From Trichoderma breve (taxonomy: Eukaryota > Ascomycota > Sordariomycetes > Hypocreales > Hypocreaceae), in NCBI RefSeq assembly GCF_028502605.1, contig NC_079236.1:3162001-3226000 (forward strand): a DNA stretch of 64,000 bases, given 5' to 3'. Position numbers and translations under genes: made by a program. Under the pieces are notes generated by a model that had not been told where the DNA came from, ran no database searches, and worked only from the letters and a program-made list of their open reading frames with translations. Positions 35,062 through 45,935 of this stretch are shown one piece after another. Positions within the stretch are counted from its first letter, which is position 1. Every line of letters begins with the position of its first letter.

Positions 35062-38006
35062 ACAGGCTCAGGCCATGCACGACTCTCGGGCTGGCGACCG
35101 GACGCCTGTCCACTACACCGTTAGGACTCACACGATACCATCGCCAGCTCCCATCACCTCTCACTCTCACTCCCTCTCGCAGTCATCTCGCACCGGCAAG
35201 ACTGGCATGTCGACGACTCCCGCTTCTTCGCCCCGCGCCTCCCATTCCGTCGGCCAGAACCATCCTCCCAAGCTGTCTCCGTTGCGGCCCGACATGAGGC
35301 CACCGAGTCCCAACTACTTTGGACTCGTTGTCGATTCGTCCCACGACCCTCGAGATTCGTCTGGCCTGGGCAACAACTGGAGTCCGGCCTCGTCGTCAGT
35401 CAAGTCCTTTGCTGCCGCTCTTCCTAGACCTATCGAAGCCACCAATCCCGACTTTGAGGCCTTCAGGAGACAGATTGATATAAACAGGGGCGGCAGGTCG
35501 TTTGCCCTGCCGACTTCACATTACGTCCAGCCCACATCCAACCCCGCCCTCACTCGCCCACGAGTGCCTAGAGCGCATACTCATGCGAGCGATACGGGCT
35601 CAGAGAACTCCTTTCCTCGCCTAAGCTTGCCAAGAGACCGCCCGTCAAGTCGTATGGATGTTGACCAGGATAGTCTCCATGACTCTGCATATGTATCATC
35701 CGACTCGAAGCGCAATTCTGAAGCTTCGTTATTCCCAATGCAGCTCACTAACCTCCCGAGATTCGAGTCCCCGATGCCAATGGACCCCATGCAGTCTCAG
35801 GCGACGCCGGCTCGATCTGAGAACACAACCACCCAACTCACAATGACTGAGCACAGGCCCCAGCCTCCTTCACCTAATCCGCCATTGACGCCCTTGACGA
35901 GGGCTGCGACAATGCCCATTAAGCTGGAGCCCGGGCAACCATCATTGATCACTGCAGAAACTCTCAAGGACCTACTTGAGGCCGAGGATGAGGACGACAT
36001 CTTGCTGTTGGACATACGGTCTTCAACAAACTACGCCACGTCCCGAATCCAGGGAGCTCTCAACCTGTGCATCCCCACCACTCTCCTGAAGCGTAATACA
36101 TACAACACCGAAAAGTTGCAACAGACCTTCCAAGACAGCTCGGCAGGAGACAAGTTTGCCACCTGGAAGGACGTAGAAAGGATCATTGTGTACGATTCTC
36201 ACTCGTCGGATGCGCGTGACACCGTTGCGGCCCAGAATATGATTAAGAAGTTTACAAATGAGAAATACCTCGGAGAGACTGCCATTCTCAGAGGTGGCTT
36301 CCAAAAGTTCCAAAGCTTGTTCCCCAGCTTTGTCGATAAGTCCTCGACCGTGCCGGTGAACCCCGACGGCGGTGGTTTTCCAGGTGCTATGAGAGGCCTT
36401 GCTCCTGTCATTGGTGGCGTCAGCCTACCAACGTCCATGAACCCTTTCTTCTCCAATATCAGACAGAACATGGACTTGGCGGATGGCGTCGGCCAGTTGG
36501 ACGTTGCTTGGCCTCATGGGCTGGAGTCCGACGTGCTTCCTCTGTGGCTTCGCGATGCGGCAGCCCCGCAAGACCACGGTAAACGTGTGTCGGATTTCTT
36601 TTTGCGGATTGAGATGGAAGAGAAGACTCGTATGCAGAATGCGTATGCCGCGTTCAACGAGGGGAACCCTGCCCACAATCCAGCCATGAACGGCCGGGTG
36701 CAACTCTCGGGTGTTGAGAAGGGCGGCAAGAACCGCTACAAGGACATTCTCCCCTTTGAGCATGCGCGTGTCAAGCTTCAGGACAAACCCCTAGGAGCTT
36801 GTGACTACATCAATGCCAGTCATCTCAGTGCGTCGAGGAGCAACAAGAAATATATTGCGAGCCAGGGCCCCCTGCCTGCTACTTTCGAGGTGAGATGAAT
36901 GATGCAAAATGAATGCCTCATCTGCTAACTTTTTCTAGGATTTCTGGTCGGTCATCTGGGAACAGGATGTGCGCGTTATTGTCATGTTGACGGCCGAATC
37001 TGAAGGAGGCCAACTAAAGTGCCACACGTATTGGAAGGATCGCGAATATGGGCCCATCAAGCTGAAGCAGCTCTCCGAGAAGAAGGCATCACTTGACCTC
37101 GACAAGCATCGTTCTGCCGCCACGCAGACCAGCAACGCATCATCGAGTGAGGCCGGCCGAAGGCGAGCTAACACGACAACTAGCCTGGAGACAGCTGCAG
37201 GAAAGCCTACTCCCCAAGAGCAATCTGAGCCGACCTTTGTCACCATTCGCAAGTTTGCTCTCACGCATTCTTCTCACCCCTTTGCTCCCATTAGAGAGAT
37301 CACTCATCTCCACTTCTCTTCTTGGCCCGATTTTGGCACGCCGGCTCAGCCGTCTCACCTTCTTGCCTTGGTAGAGCTCGCCAACGTCATGCAGCGTGCG
37401 GCTCTCCCAGTCGAGACGGCCTCGATTATGGGGTCCAGCAAGATTGCCAATGACATTGCGTCGATTCAGTGGTACGACGAGCCCGAGGCTGACAGCGCAA
37501 GCCGTCCCATGCTCGTTCACTGCTCGGCTGGATGTGGCAGGACGGGAGCGTTTTGCACTGTGGACAGTGTGATTGATATGATGAAGCGCCAGCGGCTGGC
37601 CAAGCTGCCAGGCGGACAACCTAATGCTCGGGAGGCAGAGGAAGACACGCAAATGATGGACTTTGATGAGGCCATCTCCCCTATGACCAACAGGGAGATG
37701 AGCTTCAAGTTTAACACGGACCACGAGATGGGCTTCAAGTTCAACACGGATCCCGAGCCAAGGCCTCAGGATGCAGGCGTGGAGCACTCATCTGTCGACG
37801 GGTCTTGGGTGCGAGACGATTCGGTTGATTTGATCCAAAAGACGGTAGAGGACTTTCGCGAGCAGAGACTCAGCATGGTCCAGAGCCTACGACAGTATGT
37901 ATTGTGTTACGAGACGGTGTTGGAATGGGTCCACCGATTGCATGACAGAGGCGCCGGCGCCAGTGCTGGCAAAAGACCTCGCAGCGAGAGCTACCAGTTC
38001 TCATGA
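35039..38006 (+). CDS. Rhodanese plus protein tyrosine phosphatase (Pyp1/Ptp2-3 type), 972 aa
   Basis: Two exons are inferred, 35039-36889 and 36939-38006, with a 49-nt intron joining PLPATFE to DFWSVIWEQ. In-frame TAA immediately precedes the ATG. An alternative start is ATG 35075. The N-terminal 300 residues are Ser/Pro-rich and disordered. A Cdc25-like rhodanese domain spans about 305-440 ([23 protein letters not shown]). Its loop reads IVYDSHSS, lacking the catalytic Cys, as in MAPK-docking rhodanese domains. The PTP domain (about 520-955) has [24 protein letters not shown], the WPDFG loop, and the P-loop [10 protein letters not shown] with C812 and R818. There is a roughly 50-residue Ser/Thr insert after [10 protein letters not shown]. 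Pyp1/2 and Ptp2/3 dephosphorylate stress MAP kinases of the Hog1/Sty1 type. The same role is inferred, in nucleus or cytosol. Confidence 0.9.
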
Positions 38007-40469
38007 TACAATTTTGTTTTATTTCGATAATTAGTTAGACTGCATCCCGTCGAGGGTTTGCAAGATGGTACACCTGATGACGATCAGGAGGAATCAAGGC
38101 ATTGGCAGGAGCACAGCAAAAGACGAGCGGGCACAGCAAGGGACGGCGTTGGATTGGAATTAATTTTTACGAAGAGCACACGCAATTACGCGGAGCAACA
38201 GGAAGCGTAAATGTCGAATGGAACACGATGGTTATGGCATTTTGGTAAACGAACACGACACTACGGAGTATAAGTGTATATATTGCTTCATGGAACGGGT
38301 CGACATGTGTATTCCTGTGACTTGTTCTCATGCATCTTGTTTTTGCCTTGGCATAATTTGGTACCGGGAAAGGGACTATACATAAAAGCCATTATTTTAA
38401 GTCGTTCGTTTGTTCTGGTGTACGGTGAAGTGATACTTATAGATGTAGATGTGGGACATGACTTGCATGGCGAGACACGAGATCCAGGGATGAGATGCAT
38501 GTAAAACAAAGCCGGGGGCGCCAAGCGTCGATGACAGACATGGCGCGTGCGTGCATACATACATACGAGTACATGACATGATACGGAGTAGGTACATGCT
38601 ACTGACTACGAGTACACGTATACGTATATATGATGGTCCGAGACAGGACGTGCATATGCATGTCTCGCTGTTTTGCGCACGGGAATCGAAATCTGGGGGT
38701 GTATCTGGGGGATTTGGTGGGAAGGATTCACGCTTTGCGGTAAGGTGAAGATGAAAGATGAGGATGAGGATGAGGATGAAGGTACTGAGTGAGATGGATT
38801 TCGGTCCGGAGGACGCGGGATGGGGATGCTGCTTGAGCAGGGGTTGTATGTCGTATGTCGTATGTCGTATGTAGGATATCAGATAGTCTAGTAGGCGGTG
38901 CTGCTCTGTGTAAGCGCGCGCTGTGATAAGTGCCGTGAGTGTGAGAGGTTGCGCGTACATGATTTGGTTGGCTAGTAAGGAGTACATGCATCGTGAATTT
39001 GGCTTGGCCCCTTGTTTTTTGCTTCTTTTCTCTTCTTTAGGTTGTTAGTCTGCTCGGTAATGATCTTGGAGATGTGAGCGAGGTTGTGGTTCGGAAGGGG
39101 CGGTGCTATTAATAGAACTGGGGTCTTTCGAGGCACGACATGAATGCATCAATGGGGATGGCAAAGTGTACGGAGTACAGGCACGCATTACAGATGATAG
39201 GGGCGAGTTGTAGCTTCAATTGGTAGTGGTATATGCGAGCATGTTCCAGTGTTTGATACAACGATCAGTAACCGGGTGGCCTCTGAAACTGGCTGCTGAA
39301 GAATTGCTGGGATGGCGAGATGGCTGGCGTGGAAAGGAATGGAAGGTGATTGCCAATCAGTCGGTGGGCGTCTCATATTAACACCCCCGCTGTTTTTCTG
39401 TTAACGGGGTAATGTTTGGGGAGAGGTAACGGGTACGACGAGGGACTGAATGGTGGTAGCAGTACTGAGTGAAGAAGAAAATAACGAATAAAAGTGAAGA
39501 GGAAATTGATTTTTTGCTGGATTGGCGATGGGGATTGGTGATGCTATTTCATGTGAATCTGATGGTTGATATGGATCCGGTCTCAGATGGTCTTGTACTT
39601 GTTTAGGCAGTACGGAGTAGAGTTGGCCTGCATGACCTCTTTGGCTGCGTGGATGACGTTCGGGCTCAGGTACCGGTACATGCAAAGCTGGGGTCCAATG
39701 GCGGTGCCCTGGAAGATTGAATCATGATGCCGCTTTCGAACAGAGGCCAAGATATGTAGCAAGTACTCGGACAGTACTGTAGCATCGTGAATTCGGTCAA
39801 TGGCCTGGATTGGACTGTAGCATCAATGTTTTGCTTACTCGTACTGCTGATGTGCAGCATGATGCTGGTCACTGCAATCAGCCTGGCGCGCATAATGAAC
39901 TGACGAACCCATGGCGCTCAACAAACTCGAACCAAACCATTGAAAGAAACCAGACAGGCATTGATTGCCGGATCTCAGAGCTAAGCTCAAGGCAAACACC
40001 TGCAGCAGCTTCATCTCATCGCTGACCGCTGTATGTAGATGTAGAACAGAACACGGGGCTCCAGCCACTAACTGGTGCGTGTACAAGTACAGGTACTCGT
40101 ACTAAGCCTCGCTGCACTGCACTCCAGGCCCTCGCAGGTACCGATACAGCGGCTGCAACACCGCCTTTCCCCTTCTGTCCGTCATCGTTGATTCACCACC
40201 CTGTCCTGTCGATTCCTCCTTCGAAACCTCGCATGCATCGGACCGGGGGGCATTTCTGACTGTCTTTTCCGCGACTTGCCATTTTCCTCTAATACATTCG
40301 CGCCCTCCGTCGTGAGATCTTTTATTCTCTCTCTCTCTCATTATCTTCCTTTTCTTTGTCTATTAGGGTAGAAGCCGCCTTTTTACTTTTGGCAGCACTC
40401 GGGAAAAGGCTTCTGCTAGTTTTTCGGGGGTTCGTTCGTGTGAACCAAGACCAGGCAGCGCGCCGCCAC
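38007..40469. other. Intergenic region between phosphatase and SOK1-like genes
   Basis: This 2.4-kb stretch has no supported gene. It contains a GTATGTC repeat (38846-38872), a GAGGAT repeat near 38758-38779, and four of the five TACGGAGTA motifs (38262, 38582, 39169, 39611). CT-rich promoter-like sequence runs from about 40180 to 40360, before the SOK1-like gene. Confidence 0.5.
38846..38872 (+). repeat. Short tandem repeat (GTATGTC)3.9
   Basis: Three full copies of the 7-mer GTATGTC and a fourth lacking its last base run from 38846 to 38872 in intergenic DNA. Confidence 0.9.
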
Positions 40470-40547
40470 ATGCAACAACCTCCCGCCCTCAATCTTGCTG
40501 CCTTGTCCGACTTGCGTGGCCCTACGCTGCGAATGCTTGAAAGCTAA
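40470..40547 (+). promoter_or_regulatory. 25-codon upstream ORF before the SOK1-like gene
   Basis: ATG at 40470 opens a 25-codon frame (starts MQQPPALNLAAL, ends RMLES, TAA at 40545-40547). It closes 124 nt before the main ATG at 40672. It lies after a CT-rich block and so probably in the 5' leader. A uORF of this length and spacing could damp translation. No conservation evidence is available here. Confidence 0.35.
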
Positions 40548-40671
40548 TTTTACACACCTTTCCCTGGGCACGAAACTATACGGCTGAGGAACAAGCCTCG
40601 GCGGAACTTGTCTGAGTTTGGTGCCTTATAAAAGACCGGAACCGGCAGACCGACCACGAGAACTCACAATC

Positions 40672-43600
40672 ATGAACGAAACCAGCGAGCCGGATGCCAT
40701 GCGTCGTCGCCACTCCATCGACCTGGCCGAACCCTTAGATACCTACGAAGAGTCCGACTGCGCATTCTCAGACGACAACCTGGGCATAGACATGGACATG
40801 GAGTTTGATCTCGCCATGCCGTCTGTCGAGGAAGACGTACATGATAACGACAGACGCATCTTCACGCCGCCGCCGCGCATCGCCGCTCGTTTCTACCGAC
40901 CGTCACAGGCACGCCGCAGAGACTCGGCTGCCTCGTCTCGCCGCAACTCCTTCTCTTCCGCCCACTCCCGTTGCTCCTCCATCCAGCCCTCTAGTCGCCG
41001 CGATGGCGATCAGAGCAAATACGTTGCGCAGCACGTTCGCCGGACAAATTTCCTAGAGGACCGCCGCGCCCGGCTGGCCGACAGGGCTGCCCACGCCGAA
41101 AAGGTGCGCCTGAGGGCCGCTCTGGCCAAGGCGGCGCCTCGCGGACAGACGACCTCGGAGGAACGCGCGCTGGCTGCGGAGCAGGCGAGGCAGCGCAACT
41201 TGGCCGAGATTGTGGCCAGCTGCGCAGAGGAGGTCAAGAAGGCCAAGCAGATTGCCGAGTCTACCAAGGAACGACGCGAGCAGGAAATCGCAAAGATGAA
41301 GGCGCAGATGGAGGAGCGCATGGCCGAGGCGCAGAGGCGAAGGGAGGAGCTGCGAAATAAGACGGCAGTCAAGCGTGCCAGGGGCCACAGCGTCGTCAAC
41401 AAAAAGTCTACGGAAGCGCTGCCGCAAGCCAAGGCCGTACAGATGACTGATGATGAAGCAGCCATCAAGATTCAGACTTGGTGGCGTGGGTGTGCGAGGA
41501 AGAAGATTCTCAACGAGTTCAACGCCCTTGGCCTCAGCGTGGATGGCATCAGAGACACTTCGTTCGACACTGTCATTCAGCTGCTTGCTCAGGAAAAGGT
41601 CCTCCTGGTTACGGCCCAGCTTCTCAGGATCTGTGGTCTCCAAGAGGGAGAGCCGGGCTCTGTTGACGAGATGGCGGCAGTTCGCACGTTTTTGAGTGCT
41701 TTCCTCATCCTTGGCCATCCAAACCAGGTGCTCAACAACTTTGACGAAGCTCCGGAAGACGGAGAGTTGGAATCACAGCTCCGCAGTCATCGACTACCCG
41801 CTACAGATCTCAGCAACCCCCAGCTGCAGGACTTGGTCGACAAAGCAAAGGATGTTTTGATTTCCTTTGAAAACATTCTGGCGTGGCTGACCCCGGCCAA
41901 CCGATACACAATGCCCCCTTCTCTGCATACGACGTTCCCACAGGCCTACTCGGTGTTCTATAACGCATTCATTGCGTGGAAGTCGAGGGACTCGAATGCT
42001 CTCATCGAGGTCATGCTGATGCAGCTGGTGGAGTTGGATGCCATTTACGACACCGTCAAGGAGACTTCGGATGATGATGCCGCCGCGGCGGTGTACTGCA
42101 AGAGCATCGAAGACAGCCAGGCCATGCTAATTGTAAGAATCAAGAGGCTGGCAGGCCCAGAAAGGGGCAAGAAGCTGTTTGTACAAGCCATCAGGGAGGC
42201 GAGGAAAGCACGCAGGGCCAAGAAACAGGCCGGCGATACCAAGCCTCGCGTCGCCGACAGCGAAAGTGTGTCCGGCGATGCTCAGACGACGGCCAACGAC
42301 TTTGTCTCGTCTGATTCTCAGATGCTCACGCCTCCCTCGACGCCAGCCAGCAAGAGCCAGGCCAGGGCAACGACCGTTAAACCCGGTCTAAACGGCCTGA
42401 TTCCCGATAATCGCGTCGTTGTGCACGAGCTGGCCATTAATAAGGAGTACCAGATCCCTGCGGAGGAGTATGTGGAGCAGCAGGCTGCCACTTCTCGGCC
42501 TCTCTACATCCAGATGCGGACGGCCATGGGAGGTGCCTCGGACGAGGCAAACTTTCGCATCTTTATGCTCAGGGCCAGCCACATCAAGGACAAGCTGCAG
42601 CGTCCGCTAAAGGAAGGAAACCCAATGTACAACCTGATTGGCGAAATCTTGGACGTGGACATTGCGCAGAAGCAGTTTGAAATGGGAAGCTTTTCGTACG
42701 AAAAGTTCTTTTCGGCCATGGCGTCTCTCCTGCCCAAGCTGTGCGCGCCGTTCCGAGACGACCAGGTCAAGGACCTTGTACAAAACAAGCTAGGCGAGGG
42801 CAACGTGATTGACAGGATCGAGGCCCTGGACCGGTTCGTCGACGTCATGCTCTGCGACTACATCAACTACCTGCTCAAAATGGCGGCACCGCAACTCATC
42901 GAATCAGCCGTCCCGTACGAGACGAAACGATTCGGCGAGGAGCTAGGGGACGAACAGGACAATCTGCCGGTTGCCGAGGCTGCCTGGCGGTCGGCAAAGG
43001 ACAAGGTCATGGCCGAGGTGCACAAGAGGGACGTTGAAGGCATCAACCACCCCAAGTCGCGACCCACGGCGTCCAAGATTTATGCCCAGATGCTCGTGGA
43101 CGTCTTTACGCAGCCCACGCCGGTTGGCCCTGAGCAGATTCCGGAGATGCTTCGCCTCGACCAGGCCCGCATCAACCAGGTGTCGACCATGGTCCAGCGA
43201 ATCATTACCGTGGGTGCCGTGCTGCTGCAGTGCAAAAACCTTCTCAAGCGCGATGTGCGATCGGCGTGGAAGACGGAGGCGGCCCGTGTCATGGCTGTCC
43301 TCGAGGCCAACCATGCCTCGGTGGAGACGGCGGTCGAAGGCACCATGGCTGCTCTGGAGGCGGGCCGTTCCATGCCTCCTCCTACCAAGACTCACCTGCG
43401 TGCCCTGGTGACCAAGGTGCTGACGGCGAGTCGGGAGATGGCTCTCCGGTCGACGGAGCCGCGGGATCCGGTCTTGCGTCTTCTCCTCACGCGTCTACGG
43501 GGCAACATCTTGGCTCGCCTGGCGTCCGGCTCGGCTAGCGAAAAGGTCAAGGCTGCGAACACGGCGGGCGAGAAGCTGGCAAGCCTGGGACTGTCCGAGT

Positions 43601-43725
43601 TTGTGGAAAAGGTTAGGCAAATGTCTGACTTGCTGGACAAGGTGGGAGCGGTTGATCGAGCAGCCCATGCGCCGTGGTGGGACGTGGTTGCGAACAAGGC
43701 CCAGCAGGATGATGCAGATGCTTAG
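40672..43725 (+). CDS. Tcp11/SOK1-family protein with IQ motif, 1017 aa
   Basis: This is a single exon. The first in-frame ATG is 40672, and the frame upstream lacks an ATG. The N-terminus (1-120) is acidic and then Ser/Arg-rich (RRRDSAASSRRNSFSSAHSR), with basophilic kinase-type sites. A charged coiled coil (about 130-250, rich in Glu, Lys, Arg, Ala) leads to an IQ motif, AAIKIQTWWRGCARKK (about 263-278), a likely calmodulin-type light-chain site. The remaining 700 residues match the Tcp11 helical domain (MYNLIGEILDVD; LLPKLCAPFRD; LCDYINYLLKM). Yeast Sok1 suppresses loss of cAMP-dependent kinase, so a role near cAMP/PKA signalling is inferred. There is no signal peptide or membrane segment. 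Length is slightly greater than yeast Sok1 (901 aa). Confidence 0.87.
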   Translation: MNETSEPDAMRRRHSIDLAEPLDTYEESDCAFSDDNLGIDMDMEFDLAMPSVEEDVHDNDRRIFTPPPRIAARFYRPSQARRRDSAASSRRNSFSSAHSRCSSIQPSSRRDGDQSKYVAQHVRRTNFLEDRRARLADRAAHAEKVRLRAALAKAAPRGQTTSEERALAAEQARQRNLAEIVASCAEEVKKAKQIAESTKERREQEIAKMKAQMEERMAEAQRRREELRNKTAVKRARGHSVVNKKSTEALPQAKAVQMTDDEAAIKIQTWWRGCARKKILNEFNALGLSVDGIRDTSFDTVIQLLAQEKVLLVTAQLLRICGLQEGEPGSVDEMAAVRTFLSAFLILGHPNQVLNNFDEAPEDGELESQLRSHRLPATDLSNPQLQDLVDKAKDVLISFENILAWLTPANRYTMPPSLHTTFPQAYSVFYNAFIAWKSRDSNALIEVMLMQLVELDAIYDTVKETSDDDAAAAVYCKSIEDSQAMLIVRIKRLAGPERGKKLFVQAIREARKARRAKKQAGDTKPRVADSESVSGDAQTTANDFVSSDSQMLTPPSTPASKSQARATTVKPGLNGLIPDNRVVVHELAINKEYQIPAEEYVEQQAATSRPLYIQMRTAMGGASDEANFRIFMLRASHIKDKLQRPLKEGNPMYNLIGEILDVDIAQKQFEMGSFSYEKFFSAMASLLPKLCAPFRDDQVKDLVQNKLGEGNVIDRIEALDRFVDVMLCDYINYLLKMAAPQLIESAVPYETKRFGEELGDEQDNLPVAEAAWRSAKDKVMAEVHKRDVEGINHPKSRPTASKIYAQMLVDVFTQPTPVGPEQIPEMLRLDQARINQVSTMVQRIITVGAVLLQCKNLLKRDVRSAWKTEAARVMAVLEANHASVETAVEGTMAALEAGRSMPPPTKTHLRALVTKVLTASREMALRSTEPRDPVLRLLLTRLRGNILARLASGSASEKVKAANTAGEKLASLGLSEFVEKVRQMSDLLDKVGAVDRAAHAPWWDVVANKAQQDDADA

Positions 43726-44329
43726 ACGGTGTTGCCTGTGCTGAGATGATTAGGGACTCATCCATCCTATTAAGCCGTTTTGACGGATACCATAACTAAG
43801 CGGGAGACAGGCTGTCTTTAGGCCATTCCGTCTCTATCACCTCTCTACCTCATTCTTTCCTTCTATCATCTTTCCTCTGTCTCTTCTTCACATTCATATC
43901 TTTTTCTGGTGGAATTTTCAGAGGCCGGGGCTCCCCATCGGAGCCGTTGCAAGACGTGGCGTTTTACGGGAACCTGCATCAACTTTCATTTTTTATTATC
44001 ATTTGCTTGAAGCTGGGGGTTGTGTGTGATACCGATCTGAGGGGAGTCAATTCTGGGTAGAAGCTGGGGTCTCAGCAGCGTCTTGGGGGGTTTCTTTTTT
44101 TTTTTTTTTTTTTAGCGGGCATCGTTGTTTTTTGTAACACGAGCTTTTTGTCTTTTTTTTAACATGGGCTTTGTCTTTGTAAGATGAACTGTGGTTTTTT
44201 TAAGAATGAGCTTTTGGTTTTTTTTTGATTTGGGCGATTAAGGGTTTCTTTTTATATACATTGTTTGGGAGGGAATTGAGTCGCTGACAGCGGATTTTTA
44301 TTTGTTTGTGATTGTTGGGTTTTTTGTGA
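43726..44329. other. T-rich 3' flank of SOK1-like gene
   Basis: This 600-nt region is marked by long T tracts, including a run of 20 or more T at about 44094-44114, and repeated CTTTTTGTTTTTTT-like pieces to 44230. It probably contains the 3' UTR of the SOK1-like gene. No gene is seen. It marks the change from core-like to accessory-like sequence. Confidence 0.5.
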
Positions 44330-45935
44330 GTGAGGTATTACCTATATAAGAATGACAATGTGTGATTTTCGAGAATACTATGTATGTTTCTCTGTGATGT
44401 TGGAATGATGTCTTATCAGAACTCTGTATCGTTATTTCGTTCTCTGGTCGCAATACTCCGCCTTCACCAGGATGGTCGAAAGGGTCAGTTATATATAACT
44501 TAGCCGAGAATAGGGGAGCTGATGTAGCCAAACGGGTAATAAGCTCAACGATATATTAGGCGTTGGTGTAGTTAATGTAGGAGGTACCCTGCATTAGCTT
44601 AGTACCGTCTAAAACATTTATAAAGACTATGTTGATAGTTAATTCTGCGGGTTGCATTTGGCTGATGGAACACTCGTTTTTGAGCCATTCGTTAATCATC
44701 GTTGAGTCACCGTTTCGCTTGTTGACAGTTCTCATGTCTGTCACATATAAACAACCACGAGCCCACTCATAAACGTCACCGTGGGCTCGGTGATTAGCTG
44801 ACAGAGTAAAGTCAACATGACCAGTCTCTTAAACACGTTTGAAGAGACTGCGTTTTCTCTGATGTAAAAAGCGCACGATACTCACGAATCCATGGCGGTC
44901 GCCGCCATGGGTCCGAATTGTTTCATATCTCCAACAAAAACAACGGGCGTGTCGGGATACTGGGCGAATGGCACCAGAGACATCGCCTCTGTCAATCAGC
45001 CCGCTTCATCAACAACTGCAAAAGACGGAGTGGAGAGGAAGACAGGTGGTCAAACAGCGTCATGATAGCTACCAGGGGTACCAGCAACAACATCTGCAAT
45101 GCGAACAAACGCCTCTATGACTTCACGAGCGCGTGCCTTGTAGTCGTTTAGGTTGATGCGGTAAGTGTCTGGGTCGTTGATATATATTTCCTAGAACAGT
45201 ATAATAGAAGGATACTCGTTTGGCGAAGCCAGTACCTTGGCAAGCGAAGGTTAGAAAAAGCGAGACCGCAAAATGAATACGTACATACATCCAGTAATAT
45301 ACCTAGTAGTAAGCACCTAATTAACTAATCTAGGCGTACTTATATAAGAAAACACCAATTTAGCTAACAGCCGAAAATTAATACATATATAGAGTAGCAG
45401 TTACTAAAGAAGTATAAATATAGTAGCAGTTACTAAAGAAATATAAGTATAGTAGCAGTCACTAGAGAAATATATATATAATAGCAGTTAGTAGATAAAT
45501 GTAAATACAGTAGTAGTTATTAAGGAAATAGAAATATAGCAGTTACTCGCCTTGTAGGCGTATGATTTAAGTCGAGGGTGTTTAAAATCTTCTCACTCTT
45601 GGTTGTTCTGTCCCCCGCTTGCTTGGCTCGTCGTTGTGATGAAAGAGAAAACTCATCCGCGGCCGGGCTTCGTTCTTGAAATCGGTCTTGATAATATTTG
45701 TTCATCATCTTAATGAGTCCCCGTTCTGCATTGCTGGCGTTGGGGTCGACTTCCATCACCTTGGGCAAATGGTCTTCCGCAGCCATAAAGGCTTGCAGCT
45801 CAAGGTCATACTGATGAACGCGTATCACAATTCGATCTGGCATCATGACTTTAAGGCGGCAAACTGCGTCGTCGACTTGAGTAGTCTGCGGTGCTGTCCA
45901 CACAACAAATGGTTGTTGCTATTCATCAAACGCAG
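44330..45935 (-). pseudogene. Decayed UPF1/NAM7-like superfamily 1 helicase
   Basis: Read on the minus strand, separated pieces fit one helicase. WTAPQTTQVDDAVCRLK starts near 45900. Then come EIYINDPDTYRINL and VRIADVVAGTPGS (45195-45070), VVDEAG plus stop plus LTEAMSLVPFAQYPDTPVVF (about 45010-44950, Walker B/motif II), and VGDMKQFGPMA (motif III). After a likely intron at about 44890, DFTLSANHRAHGDVYEWA and MINEWLKNECSISQMQP follow (44820-44660), and finally SYINYTNA-stop-YIVELITRLA (44580-44530). At least four in-frame stops (two TGA, two TAA) break it, each explicable by one C-to-T change. Walker A is not seen, so the 5' part is missing or diverged. Such helicases are common, often as multi-copy families, in fungal accessory DNA. 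A 29-bp minisatellite lies in a probable intron (about 45557-45195). Confidence 0.7.
45393..45547 (-). repeat. 29-bp minisatellite, locus a (about 5 copies)
   Basis: Tandem 29-bp units each begin CTAAAGAAATATAA or similar and end TAGTAGCAGTTA on the plus strand. Copies start at 45404, 45433 and 45462, with two degenerate copies after. On the minus strand the unit matches the loci at 52.4 and 56.9 kb (TATCTGCTACTAT...CTCTAG). It lies in a probable intron of the helicase relic. Confidence 0.85.

Noticed and set aside
44330..45935. Claim that repeat-induced point mutation caused the helicase decay
   Set aside because: The stops fit C-to-T changes, but some would be at CpG or unknown contexts rather than the preferred CpA. 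Without an intact copy to compare, the cause is not shown.
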